Of a DNA stretch of 64,000 nucleotides, positions 17,825 to 28,986 are shown piece after piece. Source of the DNA: Deltaproteobacteria bacterium (GTDB lineage: Bacteria; Desulfobacterota; Desulfuromonadia; Geobacterales; Pseudopelobacteraceae); NCBI GenBank assembly GCA_021780495.1, contig JAJXYO010000060.1, positions 1 to 64,000 on the forward strand. The letters run 5' to 3'. Position 1 is the stretch's first letter. Each line of letters opens with the position of its first letter. Position numbers and translations under genes: made by a program. The notes beneath the pieces are model-generated. The model saw nothing but the letters and a program-made list of their open reading frames with translations, did not search any database and was not told where the DNA came from.

Positions 17825-18820
17825 ATGAAACAACTGTTACTGATTTTCACGTTGCTTGTCACTGTCATCTCGGGCTGCGCACAGAACCACTTTAACGTTC
17901 CCACCGAGAATTTCGCTGACAAAGTGCGAGTACTTGGCGTTGTCCCCATTATCGTTGATGTGGATTCCGACATCAGACACCCGCAAAAAGATCAACTGAT
18001 CCAGCTGCTGACAGAAATGAACCGAAAATACGAACAGCATCTTGTCCGCAAACTCAAGGATACCGGTAATTTCGATACAGTGGCACTATTGGATGGTGAT
18101 CCCCAGAACATTTATGCAAAGCTCTATTCTCGACGCGAACAACGCGATGATGCTTCTATTCAGTACAACAAATATTTCTGGAAGAACGATGAACTGCGCA
18201 ACTACATCCAGAAGAACAACCTGGATGCCGTCATGCTGATCGTTGTCAGCGGCCTGACCAAATCGGACAAAGTCACATCCATCGGTCAGTTGAAATCGCT
18301 GGTCAGTGACTACAACTATCTGATCATGACTGCTCAGATCCTGGATGCTAATGGCACCATCCTCTGGGAATACCCGAATTTCCGCCAGAGCCCCCTGAAT
18401 TATGAGCCGCTGGTAAACCTGGAATATCCTGATTTTAACGAGGCAGAAGCAAACCTGACTACCAGCACAAATGTTAACTTCAAAACCATCGAAGGAATCA
18501 GACGCATTTTTGATCAGAAGCAGAAGGACCTACTGCTGCGGGAGACTCAGGAATCGCAGGTATACGGCAAACAGTTTGATGATATGGTCTCTCTCCTGAA
18601 ATACGATCATGACAAAAACAAAAAAACGGCGGCACCTGCCGTAGCGACGCCACAAGAACAGCAACCGGCAGTCACGACACCGCCGCCGGCTCCTGCGGCC
18701 GCATCACCGAGTACGCCGGCTCCAGCCGTAGAAGTGCCTGCGGTCACACGGGTTCCTGTGCTAGAGAAATCAACGACACCGTCGGATGAAATCGTTCCCG
18801 CCAAGGGCAGTACGCTCTAA
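17825..18820 (+). CDS. Putative lipoprotein with Pro/Ala-rich C-terminus
   Basis: 331 residues. A lipoprotein signal peptide is visible (MKQLLLIFTLLVTVISGCAQ), with the lipidated Cys at about residue 19. Residues 30-255 are a mixed alpha/beta domain without a motif I recognise. From about residue 260 to the end the sequence is low complexity, rich in Ala, Pro and Thr, like a wall- or envelope-spanning linker. AAGGAG lies before the ATG. Transcribed alone and closed by a strong bidirectional terminator. Confidence 0.8.
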   Translation: MKQLLLIFTLLVTVISGCAQNHFNVPTENFADKVRVLGVVPIIVDVDSDIRHPQKDQLIQLLTEMNRKYEQHLVRKLKDTGNFDTVALLDGDPQNIYAKLYSRREQRDDASIQYNKYFWKNDELRNYIQKNNLDAVMLIVVSGLTKSDKVTSIGQLKSLVSDYNYLIMTAQILDANGTILWEYPNFRQSPLNYEPLVNLEYPDFNEAEANLTTSTNVNFKTIEGIRRIFDQKQKDLLLRETQESQVYGKQFDDMVSLLKYDHDKNKKTAAPAVATPQEQQPAVTTPPPAPAAASPSTPAPAVEVPAVTRVPVLEKSTTPSDEIVPAKGSTL

Positions 18821-18839
18821 GAATACGTCTCTTCTCGCT

Positions 18840-18882
18840 ACGCAAACGCCCTTTCAGAATAATTCTGAAAGGGCGTTTGCGT
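18840..18882. terminator. Bidirectional terminator, 21-base near-perfect palindrome
   Basis: ACGCAAACGCCCTTTCAGAA is mirrored almost without a loop. It stands between the convergent lipoprotein and cobI genes and has short A/T tracts on both sides of the GC core. Confidence 0.7.
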
Positions 18883-18900
18883 ACCTACCGGCAGGTCAAT

Positions 18901-19605
18901 TCAGTTTCGCCTGATAATCATCAACGACAGATAGTCGGGCGTATGGGCAGCCATGTCGTCCAGATCGGTCAACACCTTTTGCCGGGCGCTGCCGACCCGC
19001 TCGACAAACACCGCACTTCGCTCCCGACCCATCTGCCCGAGGACCTCAAGAATATCCCTGAAGACCGGTTTAACCTTCAACAGGACAACCGTCTCGTAGC
19101 GCGCAAGGGCATCAATGACCGCCTCCATACCGGCAGTCGCAGGAATAATCGCGATCCGCTCATCCGCCTCTGCCAGCGGCACACCAGCAACAGCAGCCGC
19201 TGTATTGATACTGGAGATACCCGGAACGATCTCTATGGCAATCTGCGGGTAGGATGCACGGAAGATGCGCAGCAGGTAGATGAAGGTCGAATAGAGCAGC
19301 GGGTCGCCGATGGTAATGAAGGCAACATCCTTGCCGGCTGCCACGCGTCCGGCAATTAGATCAGCGGCCTCCTGCCAGGCAGGTATCAACCTGGTTTTGT
19401 CGGAGGTCATCGGAAACTGGTGAATAATGATTTCCTGGCGCTCTGCATTCAGAAATTCACGCACCGTATCCAGTGCCACGCTGGCATCACTCGGGTTGGA
19501 TACCGGCGCCAGGATTACATCTGCCTGGCGCAGAACCCGCTCGGCCTTTCTGGTTAGCAGCTCAGGATCGCCAGGACCGACACCGACGGCAAAAACAGTT
19601 GCCAC
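18901..19605 (-). CDS. cobI: Precorrin-2 C20-methyltransferase
   Basis: SAM-dependent methyltransferase of cobalamin (B12) synthesis, CobI/CbiL type. N-terminal VFAVGVGPGDPELLTRKA, VAFITIGDPLLYSTF and EIVPGISSINTAAA are characteristic. 234 residues. It starts with GTG at 19605, overlapping the cobL stop as TAGTG, with AAGGAG four bases upstream. Whether it acts on precorrin-2 or cobalt-precorrin-2 depends on the pathway; an anaerobic lifestyle favours the cobalt form. Confidence 0.9.
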   Translation of the reverse strand: MATVFAVGVGPGDPELLTRKAERVLRQADVILAPVSNPSDASVALDTVREFLNAERQEIIIHQFPMTSDKTRLIPAWQEAADLIAGRVAAGKDVAFITIGDPLLYSTFIYLLRIFRASYPQIAIEIVPGISSINTAAAVAGVPLAEADERIAIIPATAGMEAVIDALARYETVVLLKVKPVFRDILEVLGQMGRERSAVFVERVGSARQKVLTDLDDMAAHTPDYLSLMIIRRN

Positions 19606-20822
19606 TACTCCTTACCCTTCCAAGCGGCGATGATGTAGACCGGGTTTTGGGCTTCGAACATCTTGTATTCCGTAAGCCGGCGGGTCTTTGAGATGTTGAC
19701 GCAGGTCGCCTCAACGACATAGCCATGATCTTCCAGAAACTCCACCGACTTGGTGAGCGTATCCAAGGTTACCGCATTCAGAACGATCAGCCCCTCGGGT
19801 TTGAGCCGCTTGTCGACTGCATCGATGATTTCTTCCAACTGGCCACCAGCTCCACCGATAAAGACCCGATCAGGATCCGGTAAATCTTCCAGCCCTTCCG
19901 GGGCATAGGCCTCGATCAATTTCACGTTACGCGTACAGAATTTTTTCAGGTTTTCACCAATAAAACCGACACATTGCGGATTTCGCTCTACGGCATAGAT
20001 GCGGCCATTGGGCATCAGGTTGGAGGCCTCAATGGAGACCGAACAGCTGCCGGCGCCAATGTCCCACAGCGTCAGATCATCCTGCAACTGAAGCTTGGCA
20101 AGGGTAACAGCCCGCACTTCCTGTTTGGTGATCAGCTTCTTGGAGGTCTGGAATTCGTCGTCGTCAATGCCGATCAGCGGATACCGGACAAGGTTCGGCT
20201 CATAGGTCTTGATCAGAATAAGTATATTGAGTTCAGAGGGGGTAAGCTCCATCAGTCCACGCAAGTCACAACGGGTAAACTTCTCGCCGGGCAGCCCCAG
20301 ATCCTCACACAACCATGCCTCGTATCCCTCGGCACCCCGATCAATCAATTCTTTTGCAACAGCTGCCGGGGTATTGACTTTGTCGGTCAGAACACAGGCT
20401 TTTTCAGCGGAAACGATCTTGTCCACAGCAGCATGCATGCCGCGGCCATGAACCGAAACGAAAATAGCGTCATCCCACGGCTCTTTAATGCGGGAAAAGG
20501 CATACTGCATGCTGGTGACGTTCGTAAATATTTCGATACGGTCCTTGGGCAGGTTGCGCAACAGGAAGCGGGAGATACCGAAAAAGGTCGGGTCACCTGA
20601 TGCCAGGATTGCAACCCGCTTGCAGGTATCTTGGAGAAATTCCAGGAGTTCGGACAGGTCTCCCAGCTCGATCTTCTGGCCGGTGAAATCAGGAAAAATG
20701 TCCAGATGGCGCTGATGTCCTATCAGTACCTCGGCCTTGCCAATGATCTCCAGCGCCTTGGAACTGAAACCTTCCCATCCTGCCATGCCGGCGCCGACCA
20801 GATAAATTTTTTCCTGCGTCAT
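19605..20822 (-). CDS. cobL: Precorrin-6Y C5,15-methyltransferase (decarboxylating), CbiE-CbiT fusion
   Basis: Bifunctional enzyme that methylates C5 and C15 and decarboxylates the ring-C acetate in cobalamin synthesis. The N-terminal CbiE half has IYLVGAGMAGWEG and VAILASGDPTFFGISRFLL; the C-terminal CbiT half has the SAM motif LTLWDIGAGSCSVSIEAS and DRVFIGGAGGQLEEII. About 405 residues. The ATG at 20822 gives the family-typical start; a GTG at 20849 is an alternative. Only two cobalamin genes are here and no cobalamin riboswitch was found upstream. Confidence 0.92.
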   Translation of the reverse strand: MTQEKIYLVGAGMAGWEGFSSKALEIIGKAEVLIGHQRHLDIFPDFTGQKIELGDLSELLEFLQDTCKRVAILASGDPTFFGISRFLLRNLPKDRIEIFTNVTSMQYAFSRIKEPWDDAIFVSVHGRGMHAAVDKIVSAEKACVLTDKVNTPAAVAKELIDRGAEGYEAWLCEDLGLPGEKFTRCDLRGLMELTPSELNILILIKTYEPNLVRYPLIGIDDDEFQTSKKLITKQEVRAVTLAKLQLQDDLTLWDIGAGSCSVSIEASNLMPNGRIYAVERNPQCVGFIGENLKKFCTRNVKLIEAYAPEGLEDLPDPDRVFIGGAGGQLEEIIDAVDKRLKPEGLIVLNAVTLDTLTKSVEFLEDHGYVVEATCVNISKTRRLTEYKMFEAQNPVYIIAAWKGKE

Positions 20823-21050
20823 AGACCTTGTCCCCCGTCCGGGATTCACTTATCTCAATAAGGTGGCGACTATAGCATCCTGTAATCGAAAAATCATCAG
20901 ATTATCTATCCGCGCTGCAATCTTCCAGCTGACAAAAATTGGTTACCTCGCTTACAATTCCCGTCCTTTAACAGGATAACAGGATCTGTTTTATGCCGGG
21001 GACCATTGCAAAGCCCCTGGCCATTTGACCCAAGAGAAATTATGCCGGCA

Positions 21051-21066
21051 TGGCACACATCATGCT
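21051..21066 (+). promoter_or_regulatory. Sigma-54 (RpoN) -24/-12 promoter
   Basis: TGGCAC, five bases, ATGCT: only one mismatch to the TGGCAC-N5-TTGCW consensus. Predicted start of transcription is near 21077, about 16 bases before the riboswitch aptamer. Confidence 0.6.
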
Positions 21067-21092
21067 GTTGTATTTTTTCACGTAACATAGCG

Positions 21093-21178
21093 GGATACAC
21101 GAAAATACTAAACCATCCGCGAGGGTGGGACGGAAAGCCTACAGGGTCTCTCTGAGACAGCCGGGTCGCCGAAATATC
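21093..21178 (+). ncRNA. GEMM-I riboswitch, cGAMP-type (GEMM-Ib)
   Basis: The GEMM-I skeleton is clear: AAACCATCC / GAGGGTGGGACGGAAAGCC, a second hairpin GGGTCTC-TC-TGAGAC, then AGCCGGGTCGCCGAA, closed by GATA/TATC. The 5' joining region reads AATACTAAACC, as in Geobacter elements that bind 3',3'-cGAMP (A at the position where c-di-GMP-specific switches have G, for example GGGCAAACC). Assignment to the cGAMP class is from recollection of those sequences. The 3' part of the aptamer doubles as the 5' arm of a terminator, so ligand should turn expression on. Confidence 0.88.
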
Positions 21179-21209
21179 TCACGGTATTGGCGACCCGGCT
21201 TTGTTTTTG
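21159..21209 (+). terminator. Terminator of the cGAMP-type riboswitch
   Basis: AGCCGGGTCGCC at 21159-21170 pairs perfectly with 21189-21200, followed by TTGTTTTTG. The 5' arm is part of the aptamer, making aptamer and terminator mutually exclusive. Confidence 0.88.
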
Positions 21210-21257
21210 CCGGGGCAAGCGGCACCAGGCGACACCGCCTGGCACAAGGAGACCGTG

Positions 21258-21614
21258 ATGTCAGACTCTGAGAGCAGATCGTATGATTCACTCCTGAGGA
21301 AGTTCATCCGCACCACCGCGCTGATTATCCTGTTAGCTCCAGCGCCGGCCTGTGCCGACCCATTCCTGAGGTTACATAATGAAGGCCTTCTCTACCCGGC
21401 ACATGAAATCGGGGGGCAAACCATCAAGCGCTCAGTAACGGTCGGCCTTAACGAAAATGGTGATCTGATGATACGGCATAGCGATCTTTCCCTGATCGTG
21501 GCCTACAATTCTCCCACCGATGCCATTGACCAACAGGAACGGATCAGGATCGCCCAAAGGCAGGATCTTCCCGTTATCAATGGTATCAGCTTCAAAGTCA
21601 GCCTGCTTTTCTGA
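21258..21614 (+). CDS. Small exported protein of unknown function, riboswitch-controlled
   Basis: 118 residues from an ATG with AAGGAG six bases upstream. A signal peptide is likely: basic RKFIRT, hydrophobic ALIILLAPAP, then ACADP. The mature part is about 85 residues, begins DPFLRLHNEGLLYP and ends GISFKVSLLF; it has no Cys and no heme motif. I do not recognise a family. It is the sole gene behind a sigma-54-like promoter and cGAMP-type riboswitch, which suggests a link to surface growth or extracellular electron transfer, by analogy only. Confidence 0.8.
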   Translation: MSDSESRSYDSLLRKFIRTTALIILLAPAPACADPFLRLHNEGLLYPAHEIGGQTIKRSVTVGLNENGDLMIRHSDLSLIVAYNSPTDAIDQQERIRIAQRQDLPVINGISFKVSLLF

Positions 21615-21679
21615 TCGTACGAGAATACTATTTACCTGCGAAACCCTTGTATGGTCCGGTGCATTGCAAAGCAGTACTA

Positions 21680-24562
21680 TCACACTACCGCTCGAATCCG
21701 CTCCAAAAGGGCCTCGGCAGTAAACGGTTTCTGCAGGTAACTGACCTCCTCATTCAGCGTACCGCCACGTATGCTGGGATTCATCGGATATCCGGATATA
21801 TACACGACCCGCAACGACGGCATGTGCGCCACCAGCTGCTCATACAACTCCGGACCGCTCATGCCCGGCATTACCACATCCGAGACCAGCAGATTGATCT
21901 GTGCCCCATGTTCCGACGAAACCGCAATGGCCCGTCCGGGATCAGCCGCCGTCAGCACCGCGTAGCCATAACCCTCCAACATCTCCCGAACCATCTCCCG
22001 GACCATTTCATTGTCCTCAACCACGAGAATAGTCTTGTCACCACTCTCGTGAAGAGTTTCGGCGACGATATCCGCAACCTTCATTAAGGGCTGCAACGCA
22101 CTGGCAGGCAGGTAGACCCGAAAGGTCGTTCCCTCGTGTTCCCGGCTGGTGACGCTGATAAAACCATTATGCTGTTTGACAATACCATATACCGTGGCAA
22201 GCCCCAGACCAGTACCATGTCCAACCGCCTTGGTGGTAAAAAACGGCTCAAAGATATGGGCAAGCACCTCGCCGCTCATGCCGCACCCATTATCATGAAA
22301 TGACAGCAGGACATACTCACCCGCCACCATACCCGGATTAAGGCGAACATTCTCCCCCTCCATGAAGACCGTGCAGGTCTCGATAGCAATTTCCCCCTTC
22401 CCGCCGAGAGCATCCTGGGCATTGACCGTCAGGTTGAGGATAATCTGCTCCATCTGAGAGCGATCTGCATGTATATAGGCACCGGCCGGATCAAGCTTCA
22501 AAGCGATACCAATACTTTCCCGGATGGTTCGACGCAAAACGATGTAAAACGACTCGATCAGCTCGTTCAGGTCGATGGCACAGGTTTCGATTGCCTGGCG
22601 CCGACCAAAGCTCAGCAACTGCTGAGTCAGATCCTTGGCCTTGTGAGCTGCGGCACTGATCCCGGCAATCTTTGATACAAGTGGGTCGCCGGCCTGCAGA
22701 CGGCTCGCAACCATCTCGGCATACCCCAGAATCGGCGTCAACAGGTTATTGAAATCGTGGGCAATACCTCCTGCCAGGTGGCCAATGGCCTCCATTTTCT
22801 GGGCTTGGCGCAATTGCATCTCCATCTGTTTTTGCTCGGTAACATCTCGCCCCACAATGACCAAGCCGCGACGGCTTCCATCGGCGTTGTAAAGTGGAAT
22901 CTTGATGGTGTCTAAGATGCGTGGCGGCCCCTGCTCCACAGCGATGATTTCTTCCGAATGAGTCAGCTCACCTCGCTCCCAGGCGGTTTGGTCACTTTGC
23001 TGACAAACCAGTAGCGCATCCCTGCGCTGCGGCACCAAATCTGCCAGTTCAAGATCCGTTTTGCCCACATATTCCATTTGCTGCAGACAGAACAGTTCTA
23101 TGCCGGCATGATTGGCCAGCAACCAGCGTCCTTCAGCCCCCTTGAAGAAAATTGCATCCGTCATTGCGGAAAGGAGCCCACGCATGCGGGTCTCACTTTC
23201 AAGGGCCTGTTCTTCAGCTTGTTTGATTTCGGTTATGTCGGAGACGATATGAACCGCTCCCGTGATTACTCCAGCATCATTCTTGACGGGATCGACCGAA
23301 ACGTCGTACCAACGTTCTCCAAGCATGATCTGCATGGAGGCGCGATGACCGGAATCCAGCATATTCTGGAAGGGACAGCTTGATAGAGGAGCTGTGTCGC
23401 TATGGGCAACCTCGCAGCACAGAAGACCGATTACCTGATCCGGCTGAGCACCAAAAATCCGCTCGGTAGCTTTGTTGGCACGCAACAGCCGGCGATCAAG
23501 GCCCAAGACCCAGATAGCGTCTTCAACTGCATCAAAGGTCGATTGCCAGGCATCGGCAGACGCTGTTATCGCTACCTGCTGTACCAGCTGAATACGGTAG
23601 GCCTCCTCAATACGTTTTATCTGCCGCAGAAGCATGAGTGCCAACAACCACAGAGCCAGTGATACAACCAGGGATAACGCAGCATGGACCAAGGTATTGC
23701 GGCGCCATTGCTCCGTAACTTCGTCCAAGCCCATATTGGCCGTTGCCACGACAGGAAAATGCGTGAGCGATTCGTAGGAGACAATCCGGGCAGTCGATGC
23801 AAGCAGAGCCTGGCCGTTTTCTATATGGAACGTCCCCATGGCGGCCTTGGGAAGGTACTGCCGCAACAAGTGCGACTGACTGAAATCTTTTGAAAAGTCA
23901 GATTCTTTGAACGGCTCGGTCAGGAGCAAGGCGCCATCCTTACGCACGATGACGATCCGGCCTTGCTTCCCTAAATCGAGTGAAGCGTAAAAATCGCGGA
24001 AGTAGTCCATTTCAAAAGCAACCGCCACCAATCCTTCAAAAGTGCCGCCGGCAGAACGAACTGGTCGCGACATCGTAAAACACCATGTGCCGTTTATCCG
24101 GCTCTTGACCGGTTTTCCGAGGAACGGGGCGTCATCGTCCGGATTGTCGCGGTGGTGAATAAAATATTCGCGATCAGCCACATTGACCTGTTTGGTCGGC
24201 GCATCCAGCGAATGGGCAAGGAGCCTCCCATCTCGGTTGACCAGGAAAATTGCAGCGATTTGGGGGGTGTTACGAGGATGACGATTGATAACTGTGCGGA
24301 GGTGCCGGCTGGTCTCTCTGTTGATACCACCATGGTCCTTGATATGATCAATGGTATCCAGCAGGATTGTATCGGCCTCACTGAACGTGCGTTCGGCGTG
24401 CTCTTTGAGGGCGCGGGCGTACCCTTGGGTCTGTACATCGGCAGCCCTGACGGTCAGGCGATATTCCGATATCGACTTCCAGACGGAAAACCCGATCGTC
24501 ATCAAAATAAGTACAGCAATTACGATGCGAATGGTGCGCTTAAACGCGCTATAATTTGGCAT
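21680..24562 (-). CDS. Hybrid sensor histidine kinase (periplasmic sensor, PAS, HisKA, HATPase, receiver)
   Basis: About 960 residues. An N-terminal membrane helix (IRIVIAVLILMTIGFSVW) precedes a roughly 270-residue extracytoplasmic Cache-like sensor, then a second helix near residue 310. Two PAS domains follow (ending MLGERWYDVSVDPVKND and LYNADGSRRGLVIVGRDVTE). The HisKA box is HLAGGIAHDFNNLLTPILGY with the phospho-His, and the ATPase has N and G boxes (LTVNAQDALGGKGEI, GTGLGLATVYGIV). The C-terminal receiver has VVEDNEMVREM and phospho-acceptor LVSDVVMPGMSG. No partner regulator is adjacent. The start at 24562 is the ATG nearest the first helix; several upstream ATGs are possible and none has a clear ribosome site. 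Confidence 0.9.
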   Translation of the reverse strand: MPNYSAFKRTIRIVIAVLILMTIGFSVWKSISEYRLTVRAADVQTQGYARALKEHAERTFSEADTILLDTIDHIKDHGGINRETSRHLRTVINRHPRNTPQIAAIFLVNRDGRLLAHSLDAPTKQVNVADREYFIHHRDNPDDDAPFLGKPVKSRINGTWCFTMSRPVRSAGGTFEGLVAVAFEMDYFRDFYASLDLGKQGRIVIVRKDGALLLTEPFKESDFSKDFSQSHLLRQYLPKAAMGTFHIENGQALLASTARIVSYESLTHFPVVATANMGLDEVTEQWRRNTLVHAALSLVVSLALWLLALMLLRQIKRIEEAYRIQLVQQVAITASADAWQSTFDAVEDAIWVLGLDRRLLRANKATERIFGAQPDQVIGLLCCEVAHSDTAPLSSCPFQNMLDSGHRASMQIMLGERWYDVSVDPVKNDAGVITGAVHIVSDITEIKQAEEQALESETRMRGLLSAMTDAIFFKGAEGRWLLANHAGIELFCLQQMEYVGKTDLELADLVPQRRDALLVCQQSDQTAWERGELTHSEEIIAVEQGPPRILDTIKIPLYNADGSRRGLVIVGRDVTEQKQMEMQLRQAQKMEAIGHLAGGIAHDFNNLLTPILGYAEMVASRLQAGDPLVSKIAGISAAAHKAKDLTQQLLSFGRRQAIETCAIDLNELIESFYIVLRRTIRESIGIALKLDPAGAYIHADRSQMEQIILNLTVNAQDALGGKGEIAIETCTVFMEGENVRLNPGMVAGEYVLLSFHDNGCGMSGEVLAHIFEPFFTTKAVGHGTGLGLATVYGIVKQHNGFISVTSREHEGTTFRVYLPASALQPLMKVADIVAETLHESGDKTILVVEDNEMVREMVREMLEGYGYAVLTAADPGRAIAVSSEHGAQINLLVSDVVMPGMSGPELYEQLVAHMPSLRVVYISGYPMNPSIRGGTLNEEVSYLQKPFTAEALLERIRAVV

Positions 24563-24708
24563 TTCTATGGATATACCAGCTGTCACGGCGCTCCCGACTC
24601 TCATGAGTAGCAGCTTGCCAGGCATGAGTATAAAGGACAATTTTGGTATTTTTACCATACTGCAAAAAAATATTACACTGAAAAGCTTTCACGCATAACA
24701 TCCAAAAA

Positions 24709-24737
24709 AAAGGCCGGGACAGATGCCCCGGCCTTGC
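24709..24737 (-). terminator. Terminator after typA
   Basis: Read leftward, AAGGCCGGGG, short loop and CCCGGCCTT followed by a run of T residues (24711-24704). Confidence 0.88.
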
Positions 24738-24756
24738 CCTTGATTATAAAAACAGA

Positions 24757-26562
<1,806 letters not shown>

Positions 26563-26588
26563 GAACGGACTCCTCAATTTCTCTCAAA

Positions 26589-26617
26589 ATAAAAGGACGG
26601 GCAAAGGCCCGTCCGTG
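26589..26617 (-). terminator. Terminator after proA
   Basis: Read leftward, GGACGGGC, CTTT loop, GCCCGTCC, then TTTTATTTT. Confidence 0.88.
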
Positions 26618-26661
26618 TAACTTTGTACTATGACAACTTTTCGCTTATATAGCAAGAACTT

Positions 26662-27918
26662 TCACTCCCGCACCTGTCCATCCCCATAGACGATAAACTT
26701 GGTGGTGGTCAGATCCTCCAGACCCATCGGGCCGAAGGAGTGCAGCTTGGTGGTGGAGATGCCGATCTCTGCCCCCAGGCCGAGCTGGTTGCCATCGGCA
26801 AAACGGGTCGAGGCGTTGACCATCACACAGGAGGAATTGACCTCACGGATGAAGCGCTGGGCACGGCTGTAGTCACTGGTGATGATCGACTCGGTGTGCA
26901 GCGAACAGTAGCGGTTGATATGGTCGATGGCAGCGTCGATATCGTCCACTACCCGACAGGCCAGGATCAGCTCCAGATATTCGGCGTACCAGTCTTCCTC
27001 GGTGGCCGGGGTGGCCTGTGGCGCGTATAAGCGGAAGGCGTCATCTCCGCGCAGTTCCACACCCAATGCCGTCAGAGTGGCGGCAATCCGCGGGATGAAT
27101 TCGGCAGCCACATCCTTGTGGATCAGGAGCGTCTCCAGGGCATTGCAGACACCGGGGCGCTGGGTCTTGCTGTTGACGATAATCTGTTCGGCCTTGGCGA
27201 AATCAGCCGACTGATCGACGAAGATATGGCAAACACCCTTGTAATGCTTGATGACCGGGATGCGCGAATTCTCCACCACGAAGCGGATCAGGCTTTCGCC
27301 GCCCCGCGGGATGATCAGGTCGATGAGTTCCTCCTGTTTGAGCATCTCCAGTACACCTTCCCGCTCGGTAAAGGGAATCAACGACAGGGCCGCCTCAGGA
27401 ATACCCATTGCCTTCATCACACCCTGCAGGACCGCAGCGATGGCACGGTTGGAGTGGATCGCCTCGGATCCACCCCGCAGGACCACGGCGTTACCTGCCT
27501 TGAGACACAGTGCAGCCGCATCTGCGGTTACATTGGGGCGTGCCTCGTAGATGATGCCGATGGTTCCCAGCGGGATGCGCATCTTGCCCACCATCAACTC
27601 GTTGGGGCGCTTCCACATCTTGGTGACCTCTCCCACCGGGTCAGGCAGGGCAGCTACCTCACGCAGGGCATCGGCAATACCCGTTATACGTTTTTCATCC
27701 AGCATCAAGCGATCGAGCATGGCACTGGAAAGACCTTTCTGGCGACCAGCCTCCAAATCCCTGGCATTTTCAGCGACCAGATGGGCCGCCTGCGCCAGCA
27801 GTGCAGCGGACATGGACAGCAGCATATCATTCTTCACGCCGGTTGAAAGACGTGCCATGGTCAGTGATGCCTCGCGGGCATCTACAGCAATACGCGCAAC
27901 CTGTGCGGCTATGCTCAT
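26662..27918 (-). CDS. proA: Gamma-glutamyl phosphate reductase
   Basis: Second step of proline synthesis, reducing glutamyl phosphate with NADPH. Family signatures: RIPLGTIGIIYEARPNVTAD, LIIPRGGESLIRFV, the active-site Cys in SKTQRPGVCNALETLL and the C-terminal FADGNQLGLGAEIGISTTKL. 418 residues. The ATG at 27918 has GGGAG eight bases upstream and gives MSIAAQVARIA. proB is not next to it here. Confidence 0.95.
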   Translation of the reverse strand: MSIAAQVARIAVDAREASLTMARLSTGVKNDMLLSMSAALLAQAAHLVAENARDLEAGRQKGLSSAMLDRLMLDEKRITGIADALREVAALPDPVGEVTKMWKRPNELMVGKMRIPLGTIGIIYEARPNVTADAAALCLKAGNAVVLRGGSEAIHSNRAIAAVLQGVMKAMGIPEAALSLIPFTEREGVLEMLKQEELIDLIIPRGGESLIRFVVENSRIPVIKHYKGVCHIFVDQSADFAKAEQIIVNSKTQRPGVCNALETLLIHKDVAAEFIPRIAATLTALGVELRGDDAFRLYAPQATPATEEDWYAEYLELILACRVVDDIDAAIDHINRYCSLHTESIITSDYSRAQRFIREVNSSCVMVNASTRFADGNQLGLGAEIGISTTKLHSFGPMGLEDLTTTKFIVYGDGQVRE

Positions 27919-28098
27919 GTAAAAACTCCCTTGTACAAAAAATCTCACTCGTTTTTCAGTGAGATCTCAGTTTACGGTAAACATGTGAGCGCTTCAAGCG
28001 AATAAATCTCGCCCAGCTTCAGCGTGTTACAACCTGCCATTAGGTAGTAGGATCCGATTGATCTCCGTTGCGGGTCTCCAATCTCCATTTCGATCTGA

Positions 28099-28887
28099 TC
28101 AGGATTTTCTGTTCTTGTCCGGCACCTGGAGTTTGAGAAGCCGCAATACCTGGGTCATATCATCCCACACCTCCCAGAAGGCGTCAGTACTCCCTTCACC
28201 CTGCTTTCGTAACAGAAAAGACGGGTGATAAGTCGGCATGAGCGGAATACCGTTAAAGTCGCGAAATTTACCTCGCAGCCGGGAGATGGCGTCGTTGGTT
28301 CCCAGCAGCGTCTGGGCGGCCGGCTTGCCGAGGGCGACGATAACCTCCGGATTGATGGACTGCAGCTGACGCCGGAGGAATGGTGAGCAGGTTGCGACCT
28401 CATCCGGCTCAGGATCACGGTTGCCTGGGGGCCGGCACTTGACTATGTTACAGATGTAGACCTCCTCCCGTTTGAGACCCATATTCGTGATGAGCCGGTT
28501 CAACACCTTGCCGGCAGCACCTACAAATGGTTCACCTTTCGCATCTTCATCCGCACCAGGCCCCTCTCCGACAAAAACCAGCCGAGCCTGCGGGTTACCC
28601 ACCCCAAAGACCAGGTTTTTCCGAGTCTTACCCAGCTTACAGCGCTGGCAGTCACCCAGAGTTTTGCGGATTTTTTCAAGGCTTTCAGGACCTTCCCCAA
28701 CCTCCGCCGCCGGCTTGGACGGAACAGTTGCAGATTTGGCGCTCTCGGGAATCACTGGGCGTGCTAGCGGAGACAAGAGGCAAATTTCATCCCCAACCGG
28801 GAATCCATCGACCCCGCTTTCAGCAAGCTCTTCCAGATAGGCCCCCAGCGACGACCAAAGTATGGCTGAATCGGGATTTAGCGTCAC
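28099..28887 (-). CDS. Uracil-DNA glycosylase, family 4 (4Fe-4S)
   Basis: Removes uracil from DNA. The family 4/5 core begins with CQRCKLGKTRKNLVFG (two cluster cysteines) and VFVGEGPGADEDAKGEPFVG (catalytic and uracil-pocket motif), continues ICNIVKCRPPGNRDPEPDEV with the other cluster cysteines, and ends with MPTYHPSFLLR. An extra N-terminal region of about 75 residues, rich in Pro and Ala, resembles the extension found on some deltaproteobacterial members. 262 residues from a GTG with AGGAG upstream. Confidence 0.9.
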   Translation of the reverse strand: MTLNPDSAILWSSLGAYLEELAESGVDGFPVGDEICLLSPLARPVIPESAKSATVPSKPAAEVGEGPESLEKIRKTLGDCQRCKLGKTRKNLVFGVGNPQARLVFVGEGPGADEDAKGEPFVGAAGKVLNRLITNMGLKREEVYICNIVKCRPPGNRDPEPDEVATCSPFLRRQLQSINPEVIVALGKPAAQTLLGTNDAISRLRGKFRDFNGIPLMPTYHPSFLLRKQGEGSTDAFWEVWDDMTQVLRLLKLQVPDKNRKS

Positions 28888-28986
28888 TCTACATTGCTCC
28901 TGTTGAATGATTCGATGAACTGGAGTACCATCGTACTCAGGACTCTAACAGCAAGTTCCTGTTTCTGTCAAAATGAAAGAGCCACC

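Noticed and set aside
20823-21050. Cobalamin riboswitch upstream of cobL
   Set aside because: Searched on the minus strand for a B12-box; none of the conserved segments was found.
21093-21178. c-di-GMP-specific (GEMM-Ia) assignment of the aptamer
   Set aside because: The 5' joining region has AATACTAAACC, as in Geobacter cGAMP elements, and not the GGGCAAACC type; kept as an alternative to be tested.
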